NCBI GenBank assembly: GCA_964507185.1
Contig: CAZDOY010000018.1
Location: forward strand, 1-56,709
Reading direction: 5' to 3'
From: CAVRTJ01 sp964507185
GTDB lineage: Bacteria; Acidobacteriota; UBA4820; DSQY01
Length of the DNA: 56,709 nt
Made by a program: the position numbers and the translations under genes. The notes below the pieces were generated by a model. It had not been told where the DNA came from. It did no database searches and was given only the letters and a program-made list of their open reading frames with translations. Shown here piece by piece: positions 9,333-17,768 of the stretch (its first letter is position 1; each line of letters begins with the position of its first letter).

Positions 9333-9888
9333 GGTTTCACTTGCCTCTCCCCCCAGGACCCCCAATGATTTTCGGCGACCGCAGTCGAATTGAAGCTCTT
9401 ACCATCTTACTATAGTCGCCCTTTTCCGGCAGGGGGCAAACGAAGGGACCGGGTTCGATTCGGATCGTTGCTCCGCTATTCATGCGCCCGCCGGCTATCA
9501 AGATCAATTAACAACGCCTCTCACGCGCTTATTTTCTTGACTCCGGGTGTCCCCTGCGCCTCGATCCCGGTGACCGGAGACCTGCGACAAGTTCTTGTGC
9601 GGGCCGGGGAGGGCAGCCTTTGAGATCGACTCCTGGCTGTTCGACGGGCGGCACGCACCGAAGGTCGATACCCGGAAGGTCTAATGTCCCCTTGCTCGTG
9701 GCCGACGTACGACTGACGGGGCGAATCGCCTTGATGGGAGATCGGCGCCCGTCCGGTCAAGAGAGAGTAACAGCGTAATTAGTTGATGCAAATGGACTTA
9801 ACCGTTTCAGCGAGGCGCCCGGATGGACCCCACCCGCAATGCTCTCATACGAACGCCCATTTTATAGTGCTTTCGGGCTTCCACCCTT

Positions 9889-9904
9889 TGGCACGGCCGT
9901 TGCT
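9889..9904 (+). promoter_or_regulatory. Sigma-54 (-24/-12) promoter, consensus match
   Basis: TGGCACGGCCGTTGCT matches the sigma-54 consensus TGGCACRNNNNTTGCW at every defined position, with the required 10 bases between GG and GC. Predicted transcription start is near 9915, just before the Shine-Dalgarno site of the 73-aa gene. The rest of the region from 9333 to 9888 shows no gene or clear structure to me. Confidence 0.8.
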
Positions 9905-9930
9905 ATCTTCATCCGCAAAGGAGGACGCCA

Positions 9931-10152
9931 ATGTCCGGGAACGACAGGAAGTACGACTTTCCGCTCTGCCTCATCAGGGATGACGACGGTAAGACCTGCG
10001 GCCGCAAGGCCTCCTATTTCGACCTCGACCGCGCGGTCTGGGTCTGCACCGCCCATGGGGCGCATGCCGTGTCGGGCGACAAGTCCGAGGTCTGGCTTGA
10101 CGAACCGGATTCGGAGGCCGAAACAGTCTGGCTCCTACGCTTTGGCGCCTAA
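9931..10152 (+). CDS. Small Cys/His-containing protein of unknown function
   Basis: A 73-aa protein that I do not recognise. It has a very strong Shine-Dalgarno site (AAAGGAGG) and a consensus sigma-54 promoter about 30 bp upstream, so it is almost certainly expressed. Cys13, Cys23, Cys39 and His42 are spaced like a small zinc-binding fold (C-x9-C-x15-C-x2-H), although only one protein is available to judge. The C-terminal third is acidic (KSEVWLDEPDSEAE). No signal peptide or membrane segment. It stands alone between the HD-GYP gene, which is divergent, and the GntR operon. Control by sigma-54 suggests a response to a nutrient or envelope signal, but no function should be assigned. Confidence 0.8.
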   Translation: MSGNDRKYDFPLCLIRDDDGKTCGRKASYFDLDRAVWVCTAHGAHAVSGDKSEVWLDEPDSEAETVWLLRFGA

Positions 10153-10169
10153 CCGGAGTCCGTTCCCTG

Positions 10170-10560
10170 GCGTGATCTGGTGATCGGGTGATCATCGGTT
10201 GATACAGCGGCAGTCCATCGAGGACCGGTCCGCCTTTCCGCGGGAGTCGAGAGGTGAAGACGTCAAGGGCTCAAGGCGTCGGCCTGCTCCCGTCGGCCGC
10301 TTCGAAGGCCTCCTGCTGCCGTCTTCCCTCTAGCCCTTAGTCCTTCCTTCAGCTCTTTGGCCTTAGCCCTTGGAAGGAACCCCCTTCTCTGCTTCTTTGT
10401 CGTTTTTTCGGCACGGGTTCAACACATAGGCAGCGGTTTGGATGGAGCTAGTCCTTCCGAACCGGGAGGATCAACCATGCCGTGGAAGGAGAACCATGTG
10501 TTGGCACCTTTCAAATCCCCAATCCCAATTCCAAAATCTGGAATCCCTTCTCCCTCTTGA
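10170..10560. repeat. Intergenic mosaic of dispersed short repeat words (locus A)
   Basis: This gene-free stretch has words also found in other intergenic regions here: GGTGATCGGGTGATC (compare 54367), two runs built on TAGCCCTTAG and CCTTAGCCCTT (compare 31530 and 50935), and CCCCAATCCCAATTCC near 10517, the reverse complement of the wording at 53520. No coding potential was seen. Confidence 0.6.
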
Positions 10561-10608
10561 CACGCATGAAAAGCCAATGTACATTGTATGTGTACATTGT
10601 ACATTGGC
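10557..10608 (+). promoter_or_regulatory. Promoter with overlapping palindromic operator for the GntR operon
   Basis: TTGACA at 10557-10562 and TACATT at 10580-10585, 17 bases apart, form a good sigma-70 promoter. Over the -10 lies a perfect inverted repeat, GCCAATGTACA (10573-10583) and TGTACATTGGC (10598-10608), with 14 bases between the arms. GTACATTGTA occurs twice within it. The position suggests autorepression by the GntR-type regulator encoded 42 bp downstream. Confidence 0.7.
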
Positions 10609-10649
10609 AGCGTGTAGGCATACGTGAAATCGGGGAAAACAGAGCTCCA

Positions 10650-11060
10650 ATGAGCGATTCGATACCAGTTCTCAAAGTCGACCTGGCGGCGTCCACGCCG
10701 GTCTACAGGCAGATCGTCAGCGCCATGCGAACCTTCCTGGTCTCGGGGCAATTGTCGCCCGGCGACATCCTGCCGTCCGTACGTGAGCTGGCCCTGGACC
10801 TTGGCGTCCATCACAACACCGTGGCAGAGGCCTATCGCATGCTGGCCGAAGAGGGGTGGCTGGAACTCCGGCGCCGGCGGGGCGCCATGGTTCTGTACAG
10901 GCCGGCGCCCAAACCCAGTACGGACGCGTGCCGGGACTTCGAGCGCCGGGTGCTCGAACTGGTCGCGGAGGCGACGGCCGGCGGCCTAGACGGGAAGCAA
11001 CTGCAGGCCGTCCTTAAGTTGGTGGCCGAGAATCTCTTGGATGGGGAGGCAGAGCGATGA
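10650..11060 (+). CDS. GntR-family transcriptional regulator (YtrA-like, short)
   Basis: A 136-aa regulator with an N-terminal winged helix: STPVYRQIVSAMRTFLVSGQLSPGDILPSVRELALDLGVHHNTVAEAYRMLAEEGWLELRRRRGAMV. The C-terminal part is only about 50 residues, too short for a ligand-binding FadR or HutC domain; this is the YtrA-type layout, whose members often repress an adjacent membrane-protein or transporter operon and themselves. The stop overlaps the next start by four bases (ATGA), so the two genes are translationally coupled. A strong palindrome on its promoter is the likely operator. The inducer is unknown; YtrA relatives respond to cell-wall stress, but that is only family knowledge. Confidence 0.92.
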   Translation: MSDSIPVLKVDLAASTPVYRQIVSAMRTFLVSGQLSPGDILPSVRELALDLGVHHNTVAEAYRMLAEEGWLELRRRRGAMVLYRPAPKPSTDACRDFERRVLELVAEATAGGLDGKQLQAVLKLVAENLLDGEAER

Positions 11061-12142
11061 ATTATTGGGGAGAGATCGCGGCGAGAGGTTTCATGCCGGT
11101 TGCCGTCTTGTTCGTGACCGGTATCTTCCTGTGGCTGCCCCGCTGGACAAGGCCCGACGTCTATTTTGGAGTCACGTTGCCCGAACCGTTCAGGGACTCG
11201 GAGGAGGGGCTCGAACTCCTGGCCGGGTACCGGAGGCTCGTCCTGGTGTTCGCCGCCGTCGCTCTGGGCTGCGCGCTCACGGGGACCATTTTCCTTACCA
11301 ATGTCCTTCAGTCGGTGGCTCCCTTTGTGCTCGGGTTCGGCGCCCTCATCGCCTTCGTGCGAACGCACCTGAAGACGGTTCCCTTTCGCGTCCCGGCGGA
11401 CACCGTCCGCGAAGCCCCCCTGACCGTCCAGCGCGGCCGCCTGCCGGGAGGCCGGCTGGCCCAGGCGGGTCCCTTCATCCTCCTGGCTGTCGCCAGCGCC
11501 GCTCTGGCCCTGCGTTGGAATTCCCTGCCCGACCGGGTCCCCGTCCACTGGGGCTTGGACGGGGCCCCGGACGGCTGGCTTCCCCACACCCATAAGGTTC
11601 TATTTTCTGTCCCGCTTATACAGGGCGCTGAGTGCTTCCTCATGCTGATCATGGCCATGGCGCTCCTGAGGCGCGGGCACCGAATCAGCGCCACGGGCAA
11701 GCTGAACACAGGGGAAACGGGCTTTCGAAGAACCATCCTGCGAGTCCTTCTGGTTTCAGAATATTTCGTGGCGTTCAATGGCGCCTTTCCCTTCTTTCTG
11801 GCGCTGATCGACTCGAGACAGATAAGGAGGATCGTCCTTATCTCCATCATCGTCGGCACTGTGGCAGTTTCGTTTCTCATAACCGTGTGGATCATCATCG
11901 CCGGCGTTCGCTGGAGCAGAGTGCGTTCGGGGCGGACCAGCAAATCGGCGCCGGTTGGAGACGGCACACCGGACGAATGCTGGAAACTGGGCTTCATCTA
12001 CATCAACAGGAAGGACCCTGCCGTCTTCGTACAAAGGCGGTTCGGCATAGGGTACACGCTCAACCTGGGTAACGGGTGGTCCTGGTGCCTGTTGGCTGGA
12101 ATGGTTCTCATCATACTTGTTCCCGTTCTGGTATGGACTTGA
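11057..12142 (+). CDS. DUF1648/DUF5808 multi-pass membrane protein (SdpI-related), first copy
   Basis: A 361-aa membrane protein with about eight hydrophobic segments. The central LPDRVPVHWGLDGAPDGW is the DUF1648 signature (PxxxPxHWxxxGxPDxW), also found in the immunity protein SdpI. The C-terminal WKLGFIYINRKDPAVFVQRRFGIGYTLNLGN matches the DUF5808 tail. The GntR-type regulator overlaps it by four bases, and a paralogue with the same layout ends the operon. In Bacillus, GntR/DUF1648 pairs include proteins linked to toxin immunity, but nothing here proves that role. The copies share PDVYFGVTL/RDVYFGVTV, GRLAQAGPF/GPLAQAGPF and RFGIGYTLN. Confidence 0.88.
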   Translation: MNYWGEIAARGFMPVAVLFVTGIFLWLPRWTRPDVYFGVTLPEPFRDSEEGLELLAGYRRLVLVFAAVALGCALTGTIFLTNVLQSVAPFVLGFGALIAFVRTHLKTVPFRVPADTVREAPLTVQRGRLPGGRLAQAGPFILLAVASAALALRWNSLPDRVPVHWGLDGAPDGWLPHTHKVLFSVPLIQGAECFLMLIMAMALLRRGHRISATGKLNTGETGFRRTILRVLLVSEYFVAFNGAFPFFLALIDSRQIRRIVLISIIVGTVAVSFLITVWIIIAGVRWSRVRSGRTSKSAPVGDGTPDECWKLGFIYINRKDPAVFVQRRFGIGYTLNLGNGWSWCLLAGMVLIILVPVLVWT

Positions 12143-12158
12143 GCAGGGGAGGTATCAC

Positions 12159-13985
12159 ATGTTAACTGAAATGAATCTCACAACTTTACGAAAGACCTTC
12201 ATCGCGACGCTTACTGTCGCCTTGCTGGCCGCGGGACTCCGGGCGGCGCCGGGACCCGCCACCGAGCCCAAGCCGGCGGAGAGACCATCCATCGAGGGCA
12301 CATGGCAGGGGACGCTCACCCTTCCGGGTAGGAGCCTGCGTCTGGCCTTTCGCATCCACCGGCAGGCGGGCGGTGGGTACGGGGCGGTCATGGACAGCCT
12401 GGACCAGGGCCTGGACGGGATTCCCGTCGACAAGGTCACCTTCCAGCAGGGAAAGGTGCGGATGGACCTCAAGGCGCTGGATGGTTTCTACCAGGGCGAC
12501 TTGAAAGGCACCGCCACCATGGAAGGAACCTGGCACCAGCACGGCCACGCCCTGCCGCTTGCCCTCAAGCGCACCAGCACGAACTACGAGCTGGAGAAGA
12601 AGAGCGATTCAATCGATGTATCGCCCGTCCTGGGAACGTGGGAAGGGAAGATGGTCCTGCCGGAAGGTTCGCTTCGCATCCTCTTCCACATTTCGAGAAA
12701 ACAGGACGGCTCCATCCTGGCGACCATGGACAGCCCGGACCAAAGCGCCGTGGGCATCCCCGTTTCGAAGGTGACCGTGAAAGGGAAGGCCGTGACGTTC
12801 GAGGTATCCATGGCGGGAGGGACCTACACCGGCACGCTTCAGAAACCCGGAACCTTGACGGGTACGTGGGAGCAGAGCGGCCTCAAGTTTCACCTCGCCC
12901 TAAAGCGGACGGGCAAGGCGGTGGCGGTCAATCGTCCCCAGGAACCCAAGCCGCCATTCCCTTACAGGTCGGAAAACGTGACCTTCCCGAACAAGAAGGC
13001 GGGGATCACGCTGGCCGGAACGCTGACCCTGCCTAAGACGGGCGGACCTTTCCCCGCCGTCCTGCTCATCTCCGGGTCTGGGCCCGAAAATCGTAACGAG
13101 GAAGTTTTCGGCCACAAGCCCTTCCTCGTGTGGGCCGACTACCTGACGCGCCGGGGCATAGCTGTCCTGCGCGTGGACGACAGGGGAACGGCACACTCCA
13201 CGGGCGATTTCGCGACAGCCACGGACGATGACTTCGTGGACGACGCGCTGGCGGGCGTGGCCTTCCTCAAAACGCAAAAAGACATCGATCCCCGGGAAAT
13301 CGGTCTGATGGGCCACAGCGAGGGGGGCATCATCGCGCCCAAAGCCGCCGTGCGGTCTAAGGACGTCGCGTTCATCGTCATCCTGGAGGGGCCAGGGCTT
13401 CCCTTCAGGCAGATCCTTAAGGCGCAGTCGGCACTCATTCTCAAAGCCAACGGGGCGAGCGACGCGAAGATCAAGGAGGCGATCGGTCAGCAGGATCGCC
13501 TCTTCAGAATCCTCGGCCAACACAAAGATGCCGATGAGGCCAAAAAAGCCGTCGAATCCTACCTCAGGAGCCAGGTACCGGACTGGGACAAGAAGACCGA
13601 GAAGCAGAGGGATGTCCTGAAGGCCGTCATCGACCGGAAGGCGGATTCCTTGACGTCACCGTGGCTGCGCGGGCTCCTGGACTACGACCCAAAAACCACT
13701 CTCGAGAAGGTGACCTGCCCGGTCCTGGCCGTCGGCGGGTCGAAGGATCTCCAGGTCCCCGCGAAAGAAAACCTGGCGGCCATCGCCGGCGCCCTCAAGG
13801 CTGGCGGGAACAAGGATTTCACCACCAAGGAATTCGAAGGATTGAACCACCTGCTCCAGCCGGCCAAGACGGGATCGCCGTCCGAGTACAGCACAATAGA
13901 GACAACCGTGTCCCCCAAGGCGCTCAAGTTCGTCGGGGACTGGATCCTGGCCCTCGTGAAGCCGATGGAGGCGCCCGGGAAATGA
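12159..13985 (+). CDS. Exported alpha/beta hydrolase with duplicated N-terminal domain
   Basis: A 608-aa protein with an N-terminal signal peptide. Two tandem repeats of about 95 residues follow: GTWQGTLTLPGRSLRLAFRI ... GTWHQHGHALPLALKRT and GTWEGKMVLPEGSLRILFHI ... GTWEQSGLKFHLALKRT. From about residue 280 comes an alpha/beta hydrolase: ISGSGPENRNEEVFGHKPF, VLRVDDRGTAHSTGDF, nucleophile elbow GHSEGG, and a C-terminal acid/His region with GLNHLLQ. This is the layout of secreted serine esterases or peptidases of the S9/acyl-hydrolase type. The start has GGGGAGGT at short spacing. It lies between two DUF1648 genes and overlaps the second by four bases, so all four genes form one operon. Substrate unknown. 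Confidence 0.88.
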   Translation: MLTEMNLTTLRKTFIATLTVALLAAGLRAAPGPATEPKPAERPSIEGTWQGTLTLPGRSLRLAFRIHRQAGGGYGAVMDSLDQGLDGIPVDKVTFQQGKVRMDLKALDGFYQGDLKGTATMEGTWHQHGHALPLALKRTSTNYELEKKSDSIDVSPVLGTWEGKMVLPEGSLRILFHISRKQDGSILATMDSPDQSAVGIPVSKVTVKGKAVTFEVSMAGGTYTGTLQKPGTLTGTWEQSGLKFHLALKRTGKAVAVNRPQEPKPPFPYRSENVTFPNKKAGITLAGTLTLPKTGGPFPAVLLISGSGPENRNEEVFGHKPFLVWADYLTRRGIAVLRVDDRGTAHSTGDFATATDDDFVDDALAGVAFLKTQKDIDPREIGLMGHSEGGIIAPKAAVRSKDVAFIVILEGPGLPFRQILKAQSALILKANGASDAKIKEAIGQQDRLFRILGQHKDADEAKKAVESYLRSQVPDWDKKTEKQRDVLKAVIDRKADSLTSPWLRGLLDYDPKTTLEKVTCPVLAVGGSKDLQVPAKENLAAIAGALKAGGNKDFTTKEFEGLNHLLQPAKTGSPSEYSTIETTVSPKALKFVGDWILALVKPMEAPGK

Positions 13986-15055
13986 ACCAATGGATCGACG
14001 TCGCGGTCAAATGGAGCATGGTCCTCATGATGGCCGGCGTTGCGGTGTTGCTCATCTTGTACCCCAAGTTCTCTCAACGCGACGTGTACTTCGGCGTCAC
14101 CGTGGCCCCGGACTTCAGGTTGTCGACGGAGGGGAGGAGGATTCTGAGGGCCTACATCCGGTTCGTCCTCCTATTCGGGGCTGCGGGCGTTCTCCTGGCG
14201 GTCCTTGGAACACCGGGCAACAGGCGCTATCTCCTTATGTCCGCCCCGTTTCCGATTGTCCTGGGGGCCCTTGGTTCTTACGTGAGGTGCCACCGCATGA
14301 CCGCCCCATACCAGGTGGCTCCCACGGCCGTCCGTCAGGCGGCGCTGGCCCGGAGGAGGGAGAGCCTGCCCGGCGGCCCCTTGGCCCAGGCGGGCCCTTT
14401 CCTCGTCCTGGCTATCGCGTCCGCGTGGATGCTCCTGAACTGGCACCGCCTGCCGGTGCGCTTCCCCATCCACTGGGGCGGCGACGGACTTCCCAACAGA
14501 TGGACCACGCCGACTCCCTACCACGTCTTTTCCCTGCCCGTATTCTTCGCGGGGCTCTGTCTCTTTCTCACCCTGACGGCCTTCAGCGTGCTGCGCTATT
14601 CGAGGCGGAGCGGGGCGAGCGACGCCTGGGGACTGTTCAGGCGGACGCTCGCGGAAACGTTCCTGGTGCTCGAGTACTGCATTGCTGTGTCTGCGGCCGT
14701 TCCCATGTTCCTACCCTTCGCGCACACCCCGGCCACGGTGAAGCTGAGCACGGCCCTCTTCCTGGTCCCGTCCATCGCCCTGCCCTTCGCGCTCGTCATC
14801 GTTCTCCTTGTCGCTGTAAGCCGCGCGACGGGCGCCCGGTCGACCAGCGCGGCCGCAGCGCCGGAGGGCGACGGGACGCCGGACGCGTGCTGGCGGGGTG
14901 GCGGATTCTTCTACTACAACCCGCACGATCCGGCGCTGTGGGTGAGAAAACGCTTCGGTATCGGTTACACGCTCAATTTCGCAAACCCGTGGTCGTGGGT
15001 GTTCATGGGGGGCACCGTCGTTATCGTGGTCGCGCCTATGCTACTGCTGCCGTGA
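13982..15055 (+). CDS. DUF1648/DUF5808 multi-pass membrane protein (SdpI-related), second copy
   Basis: A 357-aa paralogue of the first gene of this type in the operon, aligned from end to end: RDVYFGVTVAPDFRLSTEG near the start, LPVRFPIHWGGDGLPNRW (DUF1648) in the middle, and FFYYNPHDPALWVRKRFGIGYTLNF (DUF5808) at the C terminus, with about eight membrane segments. Its start codon overlaps the hydrolase stop (ATGA). Two copies flanking a secreted hydrolase suggest that they work together, possibly as a pair of subunits. This may be an envelope immunity or stress module, by analogy with SdpI only. Confidence 0.88.
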   Translation: MNQWIDVAVKWSMVLMMAGVAVLLILYPKFSQRDVYFGVTVAPDFRLSTEGRRILRAYIRFVLLFGAAGVLLAVLGTPGNRRYLLMSAPFPIVLGALGSYVRCHRMTAPYQVAPTAVRQAALARRRESLPGGPLAQAGPFLVLAIASAWMLLNWHRLPVRFPIHWGGDGLPNRWTTPTPYHVFSLPVFFAGLCLFLTLTAFSVLRYSRRSGASDAWGLFRRTLAETFLVLEYCIAVSAAVPMFLPFAHTPATVKLSTALFLVPSIALPFALVIVLLVAVSRATGARSTSAAAAPEGDGTPDACWRGGGFFYYNPHDPALWVRKRFGIGYTLNFANPWSWVFMGGTVVIVVAPMLLLP

Positions 15056-15153
15056 GGACCGCCCGGCCGAAAGGGAAAGGAGGGACCCATCATAATCAAA
15101 AAACTTATCTCCCCCCCTCGACGTATGATTGGTTTTGAACGAGGAGGAATGGT

Positions 15154-16701
15154 ATGAGAGCATACAAACGCTTCAAACTAGTGGGGGGAATCGCCCTCCT
15201 TGGATCTGTGCTCAGTCTGACCCTCATGGCGGCGGACACAGGTGGCGGCGTGTCGCTTTCCCTCCAGGACGCGCTGAAGATGGCCCTGGAAAAGAACTTC
15301 GACATCCGCGTCCAGAAGGTCACCCTCGAGCAATCGGACATGAACCTCAAGGCCTCCAAGGGTATGTACGACCCCATGCTGTCGCTGGACTGGTATTCGA
15401 ACATCAACCGCCAGCCGACGACGAGCGTCCTGCAGGCCGGCCTGACCGCCAACCTCTACATGAACCGGCAGGACGTGTACAACCTGGGGCTTCAGCAGCA
15501 GACTCCGTGGGGGCAGTCGTTCAGCCTGCAGTGGGATAACACGAGGCAGAAGACGAACTCCAGCTACGCCACCTTCAACCCTTCCTATTTCAGCACCGGA
15601 ACCCTTTCCACGACCCTTCCGCTGTTGCAGGGATTCGGCAGGAAAGTGGCCGACAGGCCCGTCCTCAAGGCCAGGCTGGACAAGTCCATCGCCGACGAGC
15701 AGTACATGCAGAACCTGAGGGACACGCTATTGGGCGTCGAGACGGACTACTGGAACCTTGTTTACGCCATCGAGGACCTCCAGGTCAAACAGCGCGCCCT
15801 GGACCTCGCCAAGCAGTTTCAGGAAGAGACGCGAAAGAAGATCCAGGTCGGCGTCCAAGCGCCCATCGACCAGGTGGCGGCGGACGCCCAGGTGGCGACC
15901 AGCGTGCAGGACATCATCGCGGCGCAGCAGAGCGTGGGTGACAGCGAGGACATTCTCAAGCTCTCGCTCGGCATTCCCCAGGGCAGCCCCGAGTGGAACG
16001 AGACCATGAAACCCACGGACGCCCCGACCGTTCCCACGGCGGACTACAATCAACAGGAGCTCATCGACAAGGCCCTCGAGTTGAGACCGGAACTCAAGCA
16101 GCTGCAGCACAAGATCGAGCAGGACAAGCTGGACACCCACTGGGCCAAGAACCAGACCCTGCCCCAGCTCAACTTGACGGCGTCCTTGACTTACAACGGC
16201 GCTTCCGGCTATGCCGTCAATCCACTGACCGGAGAGGTGATTGACACCGCTTACAACGAGGCCTGGCAGCAGATCACGGGGCTCGATTACAAGTCCTACT
16301 ACGTGGGCCTGAGTTTCAAGTACCCCATCGGCAACCGGAGCGCCCGCTACCGGTATCAGACCTACAGGCTTGCCCAGAACGCCGACGAAATCTCGCTGAA
16401 GAAGAACGAGCTGTTCATCACCAACCAGGTCCGTGCCTCTCTGCGGGCCCTGGAGGCGGCGAAAAAGCGCGTTGCCGCGGCCAAGCTCACGCTCAAGCTC
16501 CAGCAGGAGAAGCTGGACGCAGAGCAGAAAAAATACGACAACGGGCTCTCCACGTCCTTTCAGGTCCTCACGTACCAGAAGGACCTGACGGCTGCCGCGT
16601 CCAGTCTGCTCAAGGCCCGGATAGACGCCGAGCAGGCGTCGTCGAACCTGGATCGCGCCGTCGGCGTCTACCTCAAGACGCGCGGGGTGGAACTTCAGTG
16701 A
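15154..16701 (+). CDS. TolC-family outer-membrane efflux channel
   Basis: A 515-aa outer-membrane efflux protein with a signal peptide (residues 1-28). The two-repeat TolC pattern is clear: VSLSLQDALKMALEKNFDIRVQKVTLEQS at the front, ETDYWNLVYAIEDLQVKQRALDLAKQFQEETRKKIQVGVQAPIDQVAADAQVA in the first coiled repeat, and the second repeat EISLKKNELFITNQVRASLRALEAAKKRVAAAKLTLKLQQEKLDAEQKKYDNGLSTSFQVLTYQKDLTAA. It should form the trimeric export duct for the adaptor and ABC transporter encoded downstream. The start follows GAGGAATGGT. A terminator-like hairpin sits just after the stop, so the downstream efflux genes probably have their own promoter. Confidence 0.93.
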   Translation: MRAYKRFKLVGGIALLGSVLSLTLMAADTGGGVSLSLQDALKMALEKNFDIRVQKVTLEQSDMNLKASKGMYDPMLSLDWYSNINRQPTTSVLQAGLTANLYMNRQDVYNLGLQQQTPWGQSFSLQWDNTRQKTNSSYATFNPSYFSTGTLSTTLPLLQGFGRKVADRPVLKARLDKSIADEQYMQNLRDTLLGVETDYWNLVYAIEDLQVKQRALDLAKQFQEETRKKIQVGVQAPIDQVAADAQVATSVQDIIAAQQSVGDSEDILKLSLGIPQGSPEWNETMKPTDAPTVPTADYNQQELIDKALELRPELKQLQHKIEQDKLDTHWAKNQTLPQLNLTASLTYNGASGYAVNPLTGEVIDTAYNEAWQQITGLDYKSYYVGLSFKYPIGNRSARYRYQTYRLAQNADEISLKKNELFITNQVRASLRALEAAKKRVAAAKLTLKLQQEKLDAEQKKYDNGLSTSFQVLTYQKDLTAAASSLLKARIDAEQASSNLDRAVGVYLKTRGVELQ

Positions 16702-16710
16702 ACCCGGACC

Positions 16711-16732
16711 ACCGATCGCACCGATCGGTTTT
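16711..16732 (+). terminator. Probable intrinsic terminator after tolC-like gene
   Basis: ACCGATCG and CGATCGGT pair around a three-base loop (CAC) and are followed by TTTT. It starts nine bases after the stop codon. Confidence 0.55.
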
Positions 16733-16871
16733 CGGCGGGAGGTAGAAGAATAGAGGGCCGGTTTGAAACGCGGAATGATAAGCCTGGTCCACCCGGTTCC
16801 CGGGTGGGCACAGGTGTGTATTTAGGACGAAACACCAGGTGGAATAGCACGGTAGACAGCCGTCAGGCCTC

Positions 16872-16887
16872 GGGCATCGCGGTTGCT
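16872..16887 (+). promoter_or_regulatory. Possible weak sigma-54 promoter before the efflux operon
   Basis: GGGCATCGCGGTTGCT keeps GG-N10-GC and TTGCT but departs from consensus at three -24 positions. It is 71 bp before the YIP1 gene. Listed as a candidate because stronger sites of this type occur nearby. Confidence 0.3.
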
Positions 16888-16958
16888 GCCGACATTGGAG
16901 TTGACGCACCGGGCGGGCCTTTCGGCCGAGTCCGTGCGATCACCCTCGGGAGGGATAG

Positions 16959-17756
16959 ATGAACGAGAGACCGCCAGAAACGCCGTCGTCGGAACAGCCC
17001 GAAGTCGTGGGTCAGGACAACCTGGGAGGCACGCCGCCGGTGGAAGCCGCCGAACCGGTGTCCGTCCTGGAAGGTTCGGTCGGCATTCTCACGTCGCCCG
17101 GGGCGACCTTCGAGAAGATCGCAAAACGCCCATCGTGGCGCTTCATCGTGCCCCTCATCCTGCTCATCATCGTCAGTTCCGTTGCCAGCTTCATCTATAG
17201 CCAGCGCGCCGACATGCGGGAGGTTATCCGCGGGCAGATGCGAAAGAGCCCGCGCGCCGCGCAGATGACCGATGCGCAGATGGAAAAGGGCATCGACTTC
17301 GGCATGAAAATGGCCAAGATGGGGCCCTATATCGGCTTCGTTGTCATCACACTCAAATATCTCATCGTGGCGCTCATCTTCTGGTTGGTTGTCCTGGCCT
17401 TCGGCGACAAGATATCCTTCGGGAACGCCTTCCGGGTCGTATCGTGGTCGCAGTGGCCGAACATCCTTGCCGCCCTGTTGTTTCTAATCATCATCTTCGT
17501 CAGGGATCCAACCTACCTCGATCCGAAGAACCCGATCATGACGAATCTCGGAGCGATCTTCGGGGAGAAGCGCCTGGGCAAGCCGCTGCACGCCCTCCTG
17601 TCCGACCTCGACATCCTGACCATCTGGATGCTCTGGCTATACACGCGGGGATTGGCGGCCTTCACCAAAGCCAAGGTCAGCAAGATGGCCGCCATCGTTT
17701 TCGGCCTCTTCTGCATCCCCGTGCTGTTCCACTTCGCCCTGGCGATCATCTTCTAA
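16959..17756 (+). CDS. YIP1-family integral membrane protein
   Basis: A 265-aa protein: a soluble, Pro/Glu-rich N terminus of about 40 residues, then GILTSPGATFEKIAKRPSWRFIVPLILLII, the typical YIP1-domain entry (a short motif followed by the first membrane helix), and about five membrane segments in total, ending FGLFCIPVLFHFALAIIF. YIP1 proteins often sit in the same operon as MacAB-type efflux systems in deltaproteobacteria and Acidobacteria, but their role is unclear. It lies 12 bp before the adaptor gene, so cotranscription with the transporter is very likely. Start: first ATG of the frame, weak Shine-Dalgarno (GGGAGG). Confidence 0.87.
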   Translation: MNERPPETPSSEQPEVVGQDNLGGTPPVEAAEPVSVLEGSVGILTSPGATFEKIAKRPSWRFIVPLILLIIVSSVASFIYSQRADMREVIRGQMRKSPRAAQMTDAQMEKGIDFGMKMAKMGPYIGFVVITLKYLIVALIFWLVVLAFGDKISFGNAFRVVSWSQWPNILAALLFLIIIFVRDPTYLDPKNPIMTNLGAIFGEKRLGKPLHALLSDLDILTIWMLWLYTRGLAAFTKAKVSKMAAIVFGLFCIPVLFHFALAIIF

Positions 17757-17768
17757 GAAGGAATGGGC

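Noticed and set aside
9420..9480. tRNA-like T-arm GGGTTCGATTCGG
   Set aside because: No acceptor, D-arm or anticodon stem can be folded around it.
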